From TH1177 sp035762785 (lineage in GTDB: Archaea; Thermoproteota; Nitrososphaeria; Nitrososphaerales; Nitrososphaeraceae), in contig DASUCH010000043.1 in NCBI GenBank assembly GCA_035762785.1, positions 72,190 to 136,189 of the forward strand: DNA of 64,000 bases, given 5' to 3'. The translations under genes and the position numbers were made by a program. Numbering within the stretch: position 1 is the first letter of the stretch; the number at the start of each line of letters is the position of its first letter. This document shows, piece by piece, positions 55,363 through 64,000 of this stretch. The notes beneath the pieces are model-generated. The model ran no database searches. It was not told the DNA's origin and worked only from the letters and a program-made list of their open reading frames with translations.

Positions 55363-56481
55363 TTAATGTGTTTTTTCAATATTTTTCTCATATTCATTTT
55401 CAATATGTCTCAACAAAGTTTCTCCGTTAAGTTTTCCATTTGCATTTATCAGTGTTGCTATTGATAGCCCCCCAGCACCTACTCCTTCTTTTACAAAGCC
55501 ATTTGCATATGATTTTAATCCTGGCTTTGTTGAATCAATTAAATGTAAATCCGAAACAAAAATCCCTAAATTATTGTCTATAGATAAGACTAAATTTGTA
55601 AAATCTGCGCTAGTATCATTAAAAATATATTTTGTAGTACCGATAAAGATTTTATCAGTTTTAACATTCATACTTTTTAAAATGGATAAAATAGTACACA
55701 TTTGAGTTCCTCCTGCTAGCATTACTCTTCCACCATTATCAATAACCCCTTGAGCAATACCTATCACTGAAGGGATCATTGGATCTCCTATCAAAGAGAT
55801 AGCAGCAAAAGGTTTATTTTTTAAAGATCCAAAAGTTATATTTTTTTTTTTCATACTTTTTCTTACTATCGTATTTTTAAGTGAATGTGGATTTTGTGGC
55901 ATACTACTACTCATTTTATTTTCTGCATCTATACCTATAGAAAGCATAACTGCAAGGGCAGTGGTGGTCCCCCCAGGAATGCTTTCTCCAACAATTACAA
56001 AATCATTACTTTTAGAAAGTTGTTTTCCGAGCATTAATCCATATCTATAGGCTTTTTCTACCTCTTCTAACTCCATTGCTATATCCTTCAAGATATTTTT
56101 CCCTGATTGTAAATTAAATGAAAATAATGGTATATCCGGTTTTACTTTTACTCCTGAATCTACTACGGTAAAAGGAATATTACTAATATCTAACATGGTT
56201 TTTGTTATAAGAGCGGGGGTTGGTTTTCCATCCGGAGTTGCGGGTACATCATCCATACATTTACATCTACCATAATAAAGAAACTCGGCATCAGCTGAAG
56301 GTGTATATTTTATTAAATCTTTATTAGCACCAGCTACAGTAATACCTGGAATTTCACTTGTTTCAGTATATGCTATTACACAAACGAAGATGGGATTATG
56401 GGATCGTAGTATTTCAATACTATTTTTGCCGTTTACTACTATAATATCTTTATATTTTTCTATCAATTTGTTATTCCCCAT
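55363..56481 (-). CDS. cobT: Archaeal nicotinate-nucleotide-dimethylbenzimidazole phosphoribosyltransferase family (CobT)
   Basis: This 372-residue protein belongs to the archaeal CobT-like family, which activates the lower base in cobalamin synthesis. It shows GITVAGANKDLIKYTPSAD (about 44), VDSGVKVKP (about 117), GESIPGGTTTALAVMLSIG (about 160) and VGAGGLSIATLI (about 337). It overlaps the MBL gene by 11 bases at the end of an operon with hjc and nnrE. It should not be confused with the cobaltochelatase subunit also called CobT. Confidence 0.85.
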   Translation of the reverse strand: MGNNKLIEKYKDIIVVNGKNSIEILRSHNPIFVCVIAYTETSEIPGITVAGANKDLIKYTPSADAEFLYYGRCKCMDDVPATPDGKPTPALITKTMLDISNIPFTVVDSGVKVKPDIPLFSFNLQSGKNILKDIAMELEEVEKAYRYGLMLGKQLSKSNDFVIVGESIPGGTTTALAVMLSIGIDAENKMSSSMPQNPHSLKNTIVRKSMKKKNITFGSLKNKPFAAISLIGDPMIPSVIGIAQGVIDNGGRVMLAGGTQMCTILSILKSMNVKTDKIFIGTTKYIFNDTSADFTNLVLSIDNNLGIFVSDLHLIDSTKPGLKSYANGFVKEGVGAGGLSIATLINANGKLNGETLLRHIENEYEKNIEKTH

Positions 56482-57112
56482 GAGTAATAAACTTTATAAA
56501 TTCATTTTTTGTTCTAGGAACTAGAACATAATTATTTTTCTTTTCTTCTTCTATCGTAGAAGTTGGTTTGTATCCATAATTATGACCTGGATACATAATC
56601 ATATTATTCTCTAGATACATTATTTTTTTAAATAAGCTATTGTACATCTCTTCCGGATCACTACCGGGTAAATCGGTACGGCCACAATTTCCAACAAATA
56701 ATGTATCACCGGTAATTATTATTTTAGAATCAACTATTAAACATATACTATCCTTGGAATGGCCTGGAGTATATAAGACTTGTACAATTGTCTTTCCAAC
56801 CATAAATTTATCCCCATCTTTTACTGATATATCATGTTTTTCTGTAGAATTTTTATGTTGAATAACTTTACATTTGAAGCGATCAACAATTTGATCGTTT
56901 CCAAATATATGATCAAAATGAGTATGAGTATTAATAATATAAGTTACTTTATATTTATTTTTATTTATAATTTCAAAGATTTTTTCTAAGTCCCATGACG
57001 GATCGACAATTGCTATTTCTTTTTCTTCATAATCTATAATTAAATAAGTAAAATTTGCCATTTTTCCAACAGGAATTTGTTCTATTTTAAAGGTCATACT
57101 ATATAATTCCAA
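56471..57112 (-). CDS. MBL-fold metallohydrolase, glyoxalase II/ETHE1-like
   Basis: The 213-residue protein has the zinc-binding motif THTHFDHIFGND (about residue 61), a further His in TPGHSKDSI (about 117), the Asp loop ITGDTLFVGNCGRTDLPGSD (here about 136-155) and the final His in MYPGHNYG (about 179). GRTDLPGSD resembles ETHE1/persulfide dioxygenases and hydroxyacylglutathione hydrolases. The thiol substrate in an organism without glutathione is unknown. It overlaps both neighbours. Confidence 0.86.
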   Translation of the reverse strand: MELYSMTFKIEQIPVGKMANFTYLIIDYEEKEIAIVDPSWDLEKIFEIINKNKYKVTYIINTHTHFDHIFGNDQIVDRFKCKVIQHKNSTEKHDISVKDGDKFMVGKTIVQVLYTPGHSKDSICLIVDSKIIITGDTLFVGNCGRTDLPGSDPEEMYNSLFKKIMYLENNMIMYPGHNYGYKPTSTIEEEKKNNYVLVPRTKNEFIKFITHGE

Positions 57113-57833
57113 CCTCAGCTTCTATGGGTATTCCTATTTTCTTCAATATTATCTTACCAGTATATTTTCTATTATTTAACAACCCAAGTTTAATTCTATG
57201 AAATGTTATTGTCGTATTTGCCCTTATTCCATTCGATGTAATTTCGCCAGTGTTAGGATTTAAACCGGATGGTACATCCACAGCTATAATATAAGATTTA
57301 GATTTATTTATCAGTTTAATTATTGATAGATGCGGATCTTTAATTTCCCCTTTAATTCCAGTACCAAAAATTCCATCGATAATTATATCTGCATTTAATA
57401 TATGTTTTTTAATTTTTGTATCTACTTTACCATTTATTATTAATTCTATTGTCTTATTCATTTTACTAATAATTTTAAAATTTGTTAATGCTTCTTCTGT
57501 CTTTATTGAGGATGCTTCTCCAAGGAATATTACTTTGAGATTAATACCTGAACAGGTTAAATGCCTAGCTGTAACCATTGCATCACCACCATTATTACCA
57601 GATCCACAAATAGCCAAAATTTTTAATTTTGAAGCCTGTTTATTTTTAAATCTTTTAATAATAAAATCCGCTACTGCCGAGCCTGCATTTTCCATCATTA
57701 AAACTTTTTTCATACCGAATTTAGTATGTCCCGTATTTTCGATTTCATACATTTGATTTGATGAAATAGCAATCTCTGACATCTTCTTTTTGATTTTTTC
57801 AAATTCTTCCTTCTGTACTTTAGTATGATTCAT
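57099..57833 (-). CDS. nnrE: NAD(P)H-hydrate epimerase
   Basis: This enzyme interconverts R- and S-NAD(P)HX, damaged forms of the cofactors. The 244-residue protein is the epimerase domain alone: MENAGSAVADFI (about 47), CGSGNNGGDAMVTARHL (about 75), DIIIDGIFGTGIKG (about 149) and AVDVPSGLNPNTG (about 183). The C-terminal dehydratase domain (NnrD), often fused in prokaryotes, is missing. It overlaps the MBL gene by 14 bases. Confidence 0.92.
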   Translation of the reverse strand: MNHTKVQKEEFEKIKKKMSEIAISSNQMYEIENTGHTKFGMKKVLMMENAGSAVADFIIKRFKNKQASKLKILAICGSGNNGGDAMVTARHLTCSGINLKVIFLGEASSIKTEEALTNFKIISKMNKTIELIINGKVDTKIKKHILNADIIIDGIFGTGIKGEIKDPHLSIIKLINKSKSYIIAVDVPSGLNPNTGEITSNGIRANTTITFHRIKLGLLNNRKYTGKIILKKIGIPIEAEVGII

Positions 57834-57876
57834 TTTTGATATGTATAGAGTATATTTGTATTTAATTTGATATCTT

Positions 57877-58368
57877 TTATTTTTTTTGAAAATGCATTTT
57901 ATAATTAGAAAAATTGATCTCTATAGATCCGTTACGAGTAATTAAAAACGTTTTACCATCATAATTACATTTTATCTGTGGAGTTTTTCCCTTTTTCCAT
58001 ATGGGCTCAATAATTTTATAATATTCTACAAGTTTTCTTTTTTCATAGGATAATTCATTATTAACTTTTATTCTCTTTTTTCTAAGAAACTTAAATGCTA
58101 ATATTACATATTTATTATTATAATATCTAAACATTTTAACAATTGAAAAACATCTTTCAATTTGATCGCTAGGGACATACAGTGATTCCCCTGTTCCTGA
58201 TTTAGCTTCAATAACTAACAAAATAGCTTTAGTGTTATTGACAGCTATTATATCGGGGAGACCAACACTGGAACCTCCCAGTCTTTTGGCGATCCAATTA
58301 CGATTATTCAATCTATTTACAATAGAATATTCATAACTGTATCCTCTACTTCTACGAATATTTCCCAA
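57877..58368 (-). CDS. hjc: Holliday junction resolvase Hjc
   Basis: Hjc cuts four-way DNA junctions during recombination. The 163-residue protein has the archaeal resolvase nuclease core: RRSRGYSYEYSIVNRL with the first catalytic Glu, KRLGGSSVGLPDIIAV (about 32) with the Asp, and VIEAKSGTG (about 54) with E-x-K. It is the first gene of a minus-strand group with nnrE 43 bases on. About 30 residues longer than many Hjc proteins at the C-terminus. Confidence 0.92.
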   Translation of the reverse strand: MGNIRRSRGYSYEYSIVNRLNNRNWIAKRLGGSSVGLPDIIAVNNTKAILLVIEAKSGTGESLYVPSDQIERCFSIVKMFRYYNNKYVILAFKFLRKKRIKVNNELSYEKRKLVEYYKIIEPIWKKGKTPQIKCNYDGKTFLITRNGSIEINFSNYKMHFQKK

Positions 58369-58481
58369 GTATTTTTCTATTCAATAATCAAACTTTTATT
58401 AATTGTTAGTTTTAAACAGCCTATTTTATCAAGAGACCAATTATTTAAAACTCTATATTATGAATATTAACCAACAATTAT

Positions 58482-59102
58482 ATGGCAACTGAGAAAATGA
58501 AGGCTTCACTTAATTCTATTAATGATGAAATGCAAATAATAGAAAATAGAAGAGAACAATTAATAAAGGAATCAAGAGATATTATTATTTTGTGTAGTCA
58601 GTCAATTGTATCAATTCACCAAGGTCATATCCAGACAAGTCAATTAAAATTAGATAAAGCAAAAGATTTGTATTTGTCTCTCAAAAAACTAGCGCATACA
58701 GATCTTTTAAGATATCTGGCCATGTCAGAACAGGAATTGGTAGAATGTAGTCTTTTAATGAGTATAGTGAAAAATGAAGCATTACCTGGATTGAATGAAA
58801 TGGGGGTTTCTAGCCAAGCCTATCTATTTGGAATATTAGATTGTATTGGTGAAATAAAAAGAATGATTTATGATATGGTTAGGCTAAACAGATATGACGA
58901 GGCAGAATTTCTTTTTAGAACCATGCAGGAAATTTACAGTGATATTTATCCATTTTCTATATATGATAATATAGTAACAGGCATCAGAAAAAAATTGGAT
59001 GTATGCAAAATTTTAATCGAAAATACAAGGGAATTGATAACAGAAGAAGCTAGACGATCAATTATAATTGAATCATTAAAGAAATTGGATAATAGTCTTT
59101 AA
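58482..59102 (+). CDS. Translin family protein
   Basis: The 206-residue, almost wholly helical protein matches the archaeal translin family. It has ENRREQLIKESRDIIILCSQ (here residues about 21-40), then YLAMSEQELVECSLLMSIV, SSQAYLFGILDCIGEIKRM and AEFLFRTMQEIYSDIYPF, where E/D residues correspond to the RNase-active acidic positions of C3PO. In archaea, homologous octamers cleave RNA. The acyl-CoA synthetase gene follows after 80 bases. Confidence 0.82.
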   Translation: MATEKMKASLNSINDEMQIIENRREQLIKESRDIIILCSQSIVSIHQGHIQTSQLKLDKAKDLYLSLKKLAHTDLLRYLAMSEQELVECSLLMSIVKNEALPGLNEMGVSSQAYLFGILDCIGEIKRMIYDMVRLNRYDEAEFLFRTMQEIYSDIYPFSIYDNIVTGIRKKLDVCKILIENTRELITEEARRSIIIESLKKLDNSL

Positions 59103-59182
59103 TGAATAGAAGAGGTTTTCAAATAATATTGAATTTTAAGTAAAGTTAATTAGAAACAATACTAAATTTTTTTTATACTTCT

Positions 59183-61306
59183 ATGAGAGATAGTGAAAAC
59201 GTCCAAAAAATAATTTATGACGCTATTCAAAAAGGAAATAAGGTAATTACTGAAGAGGATGCAAAATCTATATTATCAGTATACGAGATAAGTGTACCTG
59301 CATATTCTATTGTAACTAACGAATCAGAAGCTGGATCCAAAGCAAAGGAAATTGGCTTCCCACTTGTTGCAAAAATTGTATCAGATCAAATATTACACAA
59401 GACAGATGTTCAAGGAGTAAAAGTTGGCTTAAAAAACGAAAACGAAGTTAAAGAAGCATTTAGAGATATGTATAACCGATTATCTAAAGACTATAAAGTT
59501 AAAGGAGTCCTCCTAGAAAAGATGGTTCCTAAAGGAATTGAATTAATAGTGGGTTTACAAAACGATCCTCAATTTGGTCCAGTCATTATGCTTGGCTTGG
59601 GAGGAATTTACACCGAATTATTCAAAGATATAACATTCAGAGTCCTTCCAATAAATAAGGAAGATGTATTCGATATGATTGACGATCTAAAAGCTAAAGA
59701 GATCTTAAAAGGGTTCAGAGGAGCCGAGCCAATAAACTTAGAAATTTTTTCTGATGCCATTCTCAAAATAGGTAATTTGGGAATGGATATGGCTAAATAT
59801 ATTGATAGTATAGATTTTAATCCCATTATAGTTTATCCAAATAATTATTATGTAGTAGATGCAAAAATTCTTCTGAAATCCGTTTCTGATGAAAATATCA
59901 TCTCTGAATCAATACCTGATTCAAGTTATATGAATACTTTCTTTAATACCAATTCGATAGCATTAATAGGAGCATCTCCCGAAGAAGGAAAGATAGGCAA
60001 TTCTGTATTGAAAAGTTTGTCTAAGTATGAATATAAAGGGAAAATATATCCAGTAAATGCAAAGGGTTATAATGAAATTTTAGGATTACAGGCATATAAA
60101 AATTTAGAAGAGATTAATGAAAACATAGATCTAGTTATAGTCACAGTTGATTTAAAATTTGTTCCTGCTATATTGGAAACATGTGGACAGAAAGGAATAC
60201 ATAATATGGTAATCATTTCTGGAGGAGGAAAAGAACTCGGTGGAGAAAGAGCAGAAATAGAACAAAAAGTGAAAGAATTATCTTCTCAATTAAAAGTTAG
60301 AATAATCGGACCAAATTGTATAGGAATGTTTAATGGTGAAAATCGATTAGATTGTGCTTTTCAAGGGCATGATAGAATGATTCGACCAAAAAAGGGAGAT
60401 GTTGCTTTCTTATCTCAAAGTGGAACTATTGGAATTGCTTTTATGGAAACTTCAGACTCTTTTGGCATGAGCAAAATGATTTCTTATGGTAATCGTTCAG
60501 ATGTAGATGAGGCAGATATGATTTGGTATTTATCAGAGGATCCAAAAACAAATGTAATTGGTCTGTATGTTGAAGGTCTTGGTGATGGTAGAAAGTTTAT
60601 GAATACTGCCAAGAGAGTTATAAAAGAAAAAAAGAAACCTATAGTAGTTTTTAAAAATGGGCGAACACAAAGAGGAGCTAAACAAGCAGCATCTCATACA
60701 GGATCTTTGGGAGGATCATATTCTGTAGTCAAAGGAGCATTTGATCAAGCTGGTATTATATCTGTTGATAGCTATGAGGAACTAACGGGATCATTAAAAG
60801 CTTTAACTTGGCAACCCTCCCCACACGGTAATAATGTTGCTTTAGTTACCAATGGAGCAGGACCAATAATTGCTGCAATCGATCATTTTGAAAGACTAGG
60901 ATTAAAAATTGCTGAGTTAACAGAAGAATCCAAACAAAGGTTTAATGAACATTACCCACCAACCTATGTTATAGGCAATCCTCTTGATGTAACGGGCTCT
61001 GCAAATGCTGATGATTACAAATTCGCCATTCAAACATTTATGGATGATCCTAATATTGATATTATAATGCCTTGGTTTGTTTTTCAAGATGATCCTCTTG
61101 AAGAAAGTATTGTAAATATACTGGCAGATTTTCAAAAACAAAAGAAAAAACCAATTTTGATAGGTGCTTTAGGTGGACCATTTACCATTGATATCTCAAA
61201 AAGATTAGAAGAAAATAATGTACCAGTGTATCATTCAGTAATATCATGGGTAACAGCAGCTGGTGTACTTGCAAAATGGGCAAAACTTCAAAATATAAAG
61301 TCTTAG
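59183..61306 (+). CDS. ADP-forming acyl-CoA synthetase (3-hydroxypropionate/4-hydroxybutyrate type)
   Basis: The 707-residue enzyme makes an acyl-CoA from acid, CoA and ATP with release of ADP. The ATP-grasp domain comes first (about 1-235, PLVAKIVSDQILHKTDVQGV), then a CoA-binding domain (IALIGASPEEGKIGN, about 255) and two succinyl-CoA-ligase-like domains with ASHTGSLGGSYSVVKGAF (about 503), whose His is the expected phosphohistidine. In thaumarchaea close relatives are 3-hydroxypropionyl-CoA and 4-hydroxybutyryl-CoA synthetases; which one this is cannot be read here. Confidence 0.88.
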   Translation: MRDSENVQKIIYDAIQKGNKVITEEDAKSILSVYEISVPAYSIVTNESEAGSKAKEIGFPLVAKIVSDQILHKTDVQGVKVGLKNENEVKEAFRDMYNRLSKDYKVKGVLLEKMVPKGIELIVGLQNDPQFGPVIMLGLGGIYTELFKDITFRVLPINKEDVFDMIDDLKAKEILKGFRGAEPINLEIFSDAILKIGNLGMDMAKYIDSIDFNPIIVYPNNYYVVDAKILLKSVSDENIISESIPDSSYMNTFFNTNSIALIGASPEEGKIGNSVLKSLSKYEYKGKIYPVNAKGYNEILGLQAYKNLEEINENIDLVIVTVDLKFVPAILETCGQKGIHNMVIISGGGKELGGERAEIEQKVKELSSQLKVRIIGPNCIGMFNGENRLDCAFQGHDRMIRPKKGDVAFLSQSGTIGIAFMETSDSFGMSKMISYGNRSDVDEADMIWYLSEDPKTNVIGLYVEGLGDGRKFMNTAKRVIKEKKKPIVVFKNGRTQRGAKQAASHTGSLGGSYSVVKGAFDQAGIISVDSYEELTGSLKALTWQPSPHGNNVALVTNGAGPIIAAIDHFERLGLKIAELTEESKQRFNEHYPPTYVIGNPLDVTGSANADDYKFAIQTFMDDPNIDIIMPWFVFQDDPLEESIVNILADFQKQKKKPILIGALGGPFTIDISKRLEENNVPVYHSVISWVTAAGVLAKWAKLQNIKS

Positions 61307-61329
61307 TGTCTTTATAAAGACGGGGAAAA

Positions 61330-61337
61330 CTTATATT
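61330..61337 (+). promoter_or_regulatory. TATA box of the A-type Fe-S carrier gene
   Basis: cttatatt stands about 25-30 bases before the ATG at 61360, at a spacing consistent with a nearly leaderless mRNA. Confidence 0.4.
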
Positions 61338-61359
61338 CTTTTTAAAACCTAGTTAAAAT

Positions 61360-61710
61360 ATGGAAAGTACACAACAATCGCAAATAGTAACTGTTACTCC
61401 AAAAGCCGCAGAAAAAGTTAGTGAATTTATGAAACAAGAAGGAAAAGATAGTTTATTCTTGCGGGTATATGTCACTGGTGGAGGCTGTTCTGGCTTATCA
61501 TATGGTATGGGTTTCGAAGAAAATTCTGAAGAAGATGATCTCGTGATAGAGCAGAACGGGGTCAAAATTTTGGTAGATAATTATAGTCAAAGATATTTAA
61601 AAGGTGCTAATATTGATTATATTGATAGCCTTATGGGATCTGGATTCAAAATTAATAATCCTAATGTAACCAAAAGCTGTTCATGTGGTCATTCATTCTC
61701 TACTGAGTAA
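61360..61710 (+). CDS. A-type iron-sulfur cluster carrier (IscA/ErpA/HesB)
   Basis: This 116-residue protein delivers Fe-S clusters to apo-enzymes. The three ligands are in place: VTGGGCSGLSYGM (Cys about 48) and SCSCGHSF (two Cys about 109-111) near the end. AEKVSEFMKQEGK and VKILVDNYSQRYLKG are typical. An N-terminal stretch MESTQQSQIV precedes the family core. It has its own TATA box. Confidence 0.93.
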   Translation: MESTQQSQIVTVTPKAAEKVSEFMKQEGKDSLFLRVYVTGGGCSGLSYGMGFEENSEEDDLVIEQNGVKILVDNYSQRYLKGANIDYIDSLMGSGFKINNPNVTKSCSCGHSFSTE

Positions 61711-61787
61711 ATCACTTTTTCAATTATTTTATAATTTATTGCTTTGCTAAAATTTTTGAGTCGATAAAAATTAAAAATAAAATATTA

Positions 61788-63056
61788 TTATGGCCATAAC
61801 CCTCTGATATTAATAGCTTCAACAACTCTCTCTACTGCTAGTAAGGTAGCAGCCTTTCGCATATGTACCTTATATTTTTCATGAGTATCATACACATCAA
61901 AGAATGATTTTGTTATGTTTCTATCTAATCTATTATTAACTTCTTCTTCGGTCCAGTATTCTCTTCTTAAATTCTGTAACCATTCAAAGTAAGAAACAGT
62001 TACACCTCCTCCATTTGCAAGCACATCAGGAATCACCAAGATATTTTTTTTATACAATATTTCATCTGCTTCAGGAGTTGTAGGGCCGTTGGCTGCTTCT
62101 GCTATGATTTTTGTTTTGATTTTATCTGCATTATGTTTAGTAATCTGATTTTCCAACGCTGCTGGAATGAGAATAGTACATTCTGTTTCCAATAGTTCAT
62201 CATTAGTAAGTGATTTCGCATTCCCAAACCCTACTACGCTACCAGTTTCGCTTTTAAATTTCATTAATTCATCAGCAGAGATCCCATTTGTATTAATTAT
62301 AGCACCTTCAGAATCTGACGCTGCTATCATCTTAGCACCTTGCTCTTCGACTAGTTTGGAGGCAAACTGTCCAGCATTACCAAAACCTTGAACTACGAAT
62401 GTAGCTTGTTTCATATCAATACCTCTTTTTTTAGCAGCTTCTCTGACGGTAAAAGCCAAACCTCTACCGGTGGCCTCAGTTCTACCTAATGAACCACCAA
62501 TTGCTATTGGTTTTCCAGTTATTACCTCTGGTTGAACATAATTTCCTTTCAATGCAGAATAAGTATCCATAATCCACGCCATCTCTTTACCCCCCGTATA
62601 TACATCTGGTGCAGGAATATCCCTATATGGACCTATAATATCGGCTATAAGGTATGCAAACCTTCTAGTCATTCTTTCTAATTCATATTCTGACATTTGT
62701 TTCGGATTGCAAATTATTCCACCTTTTCCACCTCCATAAGGAATATTCGCTATTGCACATTTCCACGTCATCCACATCGATAAAGCCTTAACTTCGTCCA
62801 ATGTAACATCAGGATGATATCGTATTCCTCCTTTGTGAGGCCCTCTGGCATCATTATGTTGGGATCTAAACCCGGTAAACACCTTAATCGAACCATCGTC
62901 CATTCTTGTAGGAATAGAAACAGTTAGAATTCTTTTGGGATTGGATAATATCTCTAGCATTCCTTTCTCTAGGTTTAGAATTTTTGATGCTTCTTCTAGC
63001 TGTTGTAGGGCTACTTCAAATGGATTTATTTTTTCATTTAAATTAGATGAAGACAT
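61788..63056 (-). CDS. gdhA: Glutamate dehydrogenase
   Basis: The enzyme interconverts glutamate and 2-oxoglutarate plus ammonium, linking ammonia to carbon. The 422-residue protein has the active-site PYGGGKGGI (about 110, catalytic Lys), DIPAPDVYTGGKEMAW (about 147) and the Rossmann motif VQGFGNAGQFAS (about 223). GGVTVSYFEWLQN near residue 355 is typical of the family. Whether NAD or NADP is preferred is not decided. It completes a second ammonia-assimilation route beside GlnA. Confidence 0.94.
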   Translation of the reverse strand: MSSSNLNEKINPFEVALQQLEEASKILNLEKGMLEILSNPKRILTVSIPTRMDDGSIKVFTGFRSQHNDARGPHKGGIRYHPDVTLDEVKALSMWMTWKCAIANIPYGGGKGGIICNPKQMSEYELERMTRRFAYLIADIIGPYRDIPAPDVYTGGKEMAWIMDTYSALKGNYVQPEVITGKPIAIGGSLGRTEATGRGLAFTVREAAKKRGIDMKQATFVVQGFGNAGQFASKLVEEQGAKMIAASDSEGAIINTNGISADELMKFKSETGSVVGFGNAKSLTNDELLETECTILIPAALENQITKHNADKIKTKIIAEAANGPTTPEADEILYKKNILVIPDVLANGGGVTVSYFEWLQNLRREYWTEEEVNNRLDRNITKSFFDVYDTHEKYKVHMRKAATLLAVERVVEAINIRGLWP

Positions 63057-63104
63057 ATATTTTATTCATAATGTGTTGTTTAATATTAGATAATAAATAT
63101 ATCT

Positions 63105-63461
63105 CTAAAAATTATCATTTTTCATCTTTTTCAAAATATTTAAACGCAGTTGCTCATCAGACATATCCAAATATTCGATATTGAGTGATATGGCAATTTT
63201 TTCTAGTTTTTCCCTTTCTGTTGATACAGGCCCATGTATTATTTTCCCAAAATAAAGATTTTTTTCGTTATTATGATGATCAAATGAATTATTATTGATT
63301 TTAACCTTTTGTACTTCCTCAAGAAGAGTTTGTTTTGTATTATTATATTCGCCAATTGCTTTGCCTAATTGTCTTGTCATATCTGGTAACTTTCTTGAAC
63401 CAAAAAGCAAAAATATAGTAATTAAACCAATTATTACCCATTCTGATCCCCCAATCCCCAT
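63105..63461 (-). CDS. tatA: Twin-arginine translocase TatA/E
   Basis: TatA forms the pore that moves folded proteins across the membrane. The 118-residue protein starts with a short membrane helix (about 7-22, EWVIIGLITIFLLFG) followed by SRKLPDMTRQLGKAIGEY, the amphipathic helix typical of the family. A long charged tail follows. TatC is not in the window. It lies 48 bases upstream of gdhA on the same strand, so co-transcription is possible. Confidence 0.93.
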   Translation of the reverse strand: MGIGGSEWVIIGLITIFLLFGSRKLPDMTRQLGKAIGEYNNTKQTLLEEVQKVKINNNSFDHHNNEKNLYFGKIIHGPVSTEREKLEKIAISLNIEYLDMSDEQLRLNILKKMKNDNF

Positions 63462-63658
63462 ATTACCTATAAGAAATACATATAATTTATTTATTAATGA
63501 AGCTTTACCAATTATTTAGGCTTATCAATAATTTTTGAAATTATTTTTAAGAAAGAATAGCAAATTTAATAATTGTTATATTTATGTATTGATGGTGGTC
63601 AAAGCACTTATATTCGTGCCAATCAACCATAATTTTACTTTACAATAAACATGAGGTT

Positions 63659-64000
63659 ATGGAATTGCCTAATACTGGTATAGTAAAATATCACGTTAAA
63701 TTAAGTTTCGACGTAGATGGACTCGTAGAAAAAGCTGATATAATAGGTGCTATTTTTGGCCAAACTGAGGGGCTGTTAGGACCTGAAATGAATTTGAATG
63801 AATTACAAAAAGTCTCAAAAGTAGGTCGAATCGAAGTCAATGTGGATACCAAGTCGAATATAGCAAAGGGTGATGCTCTTATTCCTATGAGCACTGATAT
63901 ATCGACTGCTGCTCTAATAGCTGCTGCAATAGAAAGTATAGATAAAGTAGGGCCGTTTCAAGCAAGGTTTGAATTGTCTGGCATAGATGACATTCGTGCA
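63659..64000 (+). CDS. dnaG: DnaG-type primase/exosome protein, N-terminal part
   Basis: The archaeal DnaG protein works with the exosome and can make primers. Only the first 114 residues are in the window: MELPNTGIVKYHVKLSFDVDG (residues 1-21 of the frame), DIIGAIFGQTEGLLGPEM (about 27), STAALIAAAIESIDKVGPF (about 89). These match the archaeal N-terminal domain before TOPRIM. The ATG at 63659 is the natural start; a second ATG at 63651 is out of frame. The gene is cut by the window end. Confidence 0.93.
   Translation, partial: MELPNTGIVKYHVKLSFDVDGLVEKADIIGAIFGQTEGLLGPEMNLNELQKVSKVGRIEVNVDTKSNIAKGDALIPMSTDISTAALIAAAIESIDKVGPFQARFELSGIDDIRA

Noticed and set aside
1..64000. tRNA genes and CRISPR arrays
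   Set aside because: The only GC-rich structured island I found by eye is the 5S gene; no cloverleaf or regularly spaced repeats were seen. A tRNAscan or CRISPR-finder run would settle this.

Overview
The window is AT-rich archaeal DNA, almost certainly from a member of the Nitrososphaerota (Thaumarchaeota). Archaeal marker genes include TBP, EF-2, EF-1 alpha, eL39, eL31, eL32, eL19, uS10, uS13, uS4, ABCE1, Gins51, Hjc, an archaeal D-aminoacyl-tRNA deacylase, a Trm5-type methyltransferase and the start of a DnaG-type primase. The ribosomal genes are scattered in ones and twos, and a lone 5S rRNA gene sits away from any 16S/23S. An ADP-forming acyl-CoA synthetase of the type used in the thaumarchaeal 3-hydroxypropionate/4-hydroxybutyrate cycle fits the same group. 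The low GC, an interrupted mannosyl-3-phosphoglycerate synthase gene and an inositol-phosphate synthase suggest a terrestrial ammonia oxidiser, perhaps Nitrosocosmicus-like. That last placement is inference; no amo genes lie in the window.

Layout. 0-7.8 kb: an FTR1-type iron permease and a small winged-helix regulator sharing an operator-like motif, a large membrane protein joining a phosphodiesterase-like HD region to a TrmB-methyltransferase-like domain, inositol-1-phosphate synthase, and a TrmB-family regulator. 8.4-13.7 kb: EF-2, a mannosyl-3-phosphoglycerate synthase gene broken by one in-frame TAA, an unknown Cys-motif membrane protein and a bifunctional-nuclease-domain protein. 14-17.6 kb: small accessory genes, a PadR regulator and about 1.5 kb of decayed DNA with a transposase relic. 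17.6-32 kb: PEP mutase/isocitrate-lyase-family enzyme, tRNA methylthiotransferase, eL39-eL31, Gins51, glutamine synthetase, EF-1 alpha-uS10, superoxide dismutase, eL32-eL19, D-aminoacyl-tRNA deacylase and oligopeptidase F. 33-42 kb: aspartase/fumarase, TBP, a LarA-like protein, an N-acetyltransferase, Trm5, ABCE1, 5S rRNA and leucyl aminopeptidase.

42-51 kb holds the two most striking loci. One is a tight operon for the non-oxidative pentose phosphate pathway, in which the transketolase N-terminal subunit is fused to ribulose-5-phosphate 3-epimerase, followed by overlapping genes for the transketolase C-terminal subunit and transaldolase. The other is a four-gene minus-strand block with two successive AAA+ ATPase/VWA-protein pairs, resembling chelatase or MoxR-type metal-insertion machinery.

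51-64 kb: uS13-uS4, a DNA-binding/S-layer-like hybrid protein, GlmS, an overlapping minus-strand cluster (hjc, nnrE, MBL hydrolase, archaeal CobT), a translin-family protein, the ADP-forming acyl-CoA synthetase, an A-type Fe-S carrier, glutamate dehydrogenase, TatA and the 5' end of dnaG. I saw no tRNA genes, CRISPR arrays or intact insertion sequences.
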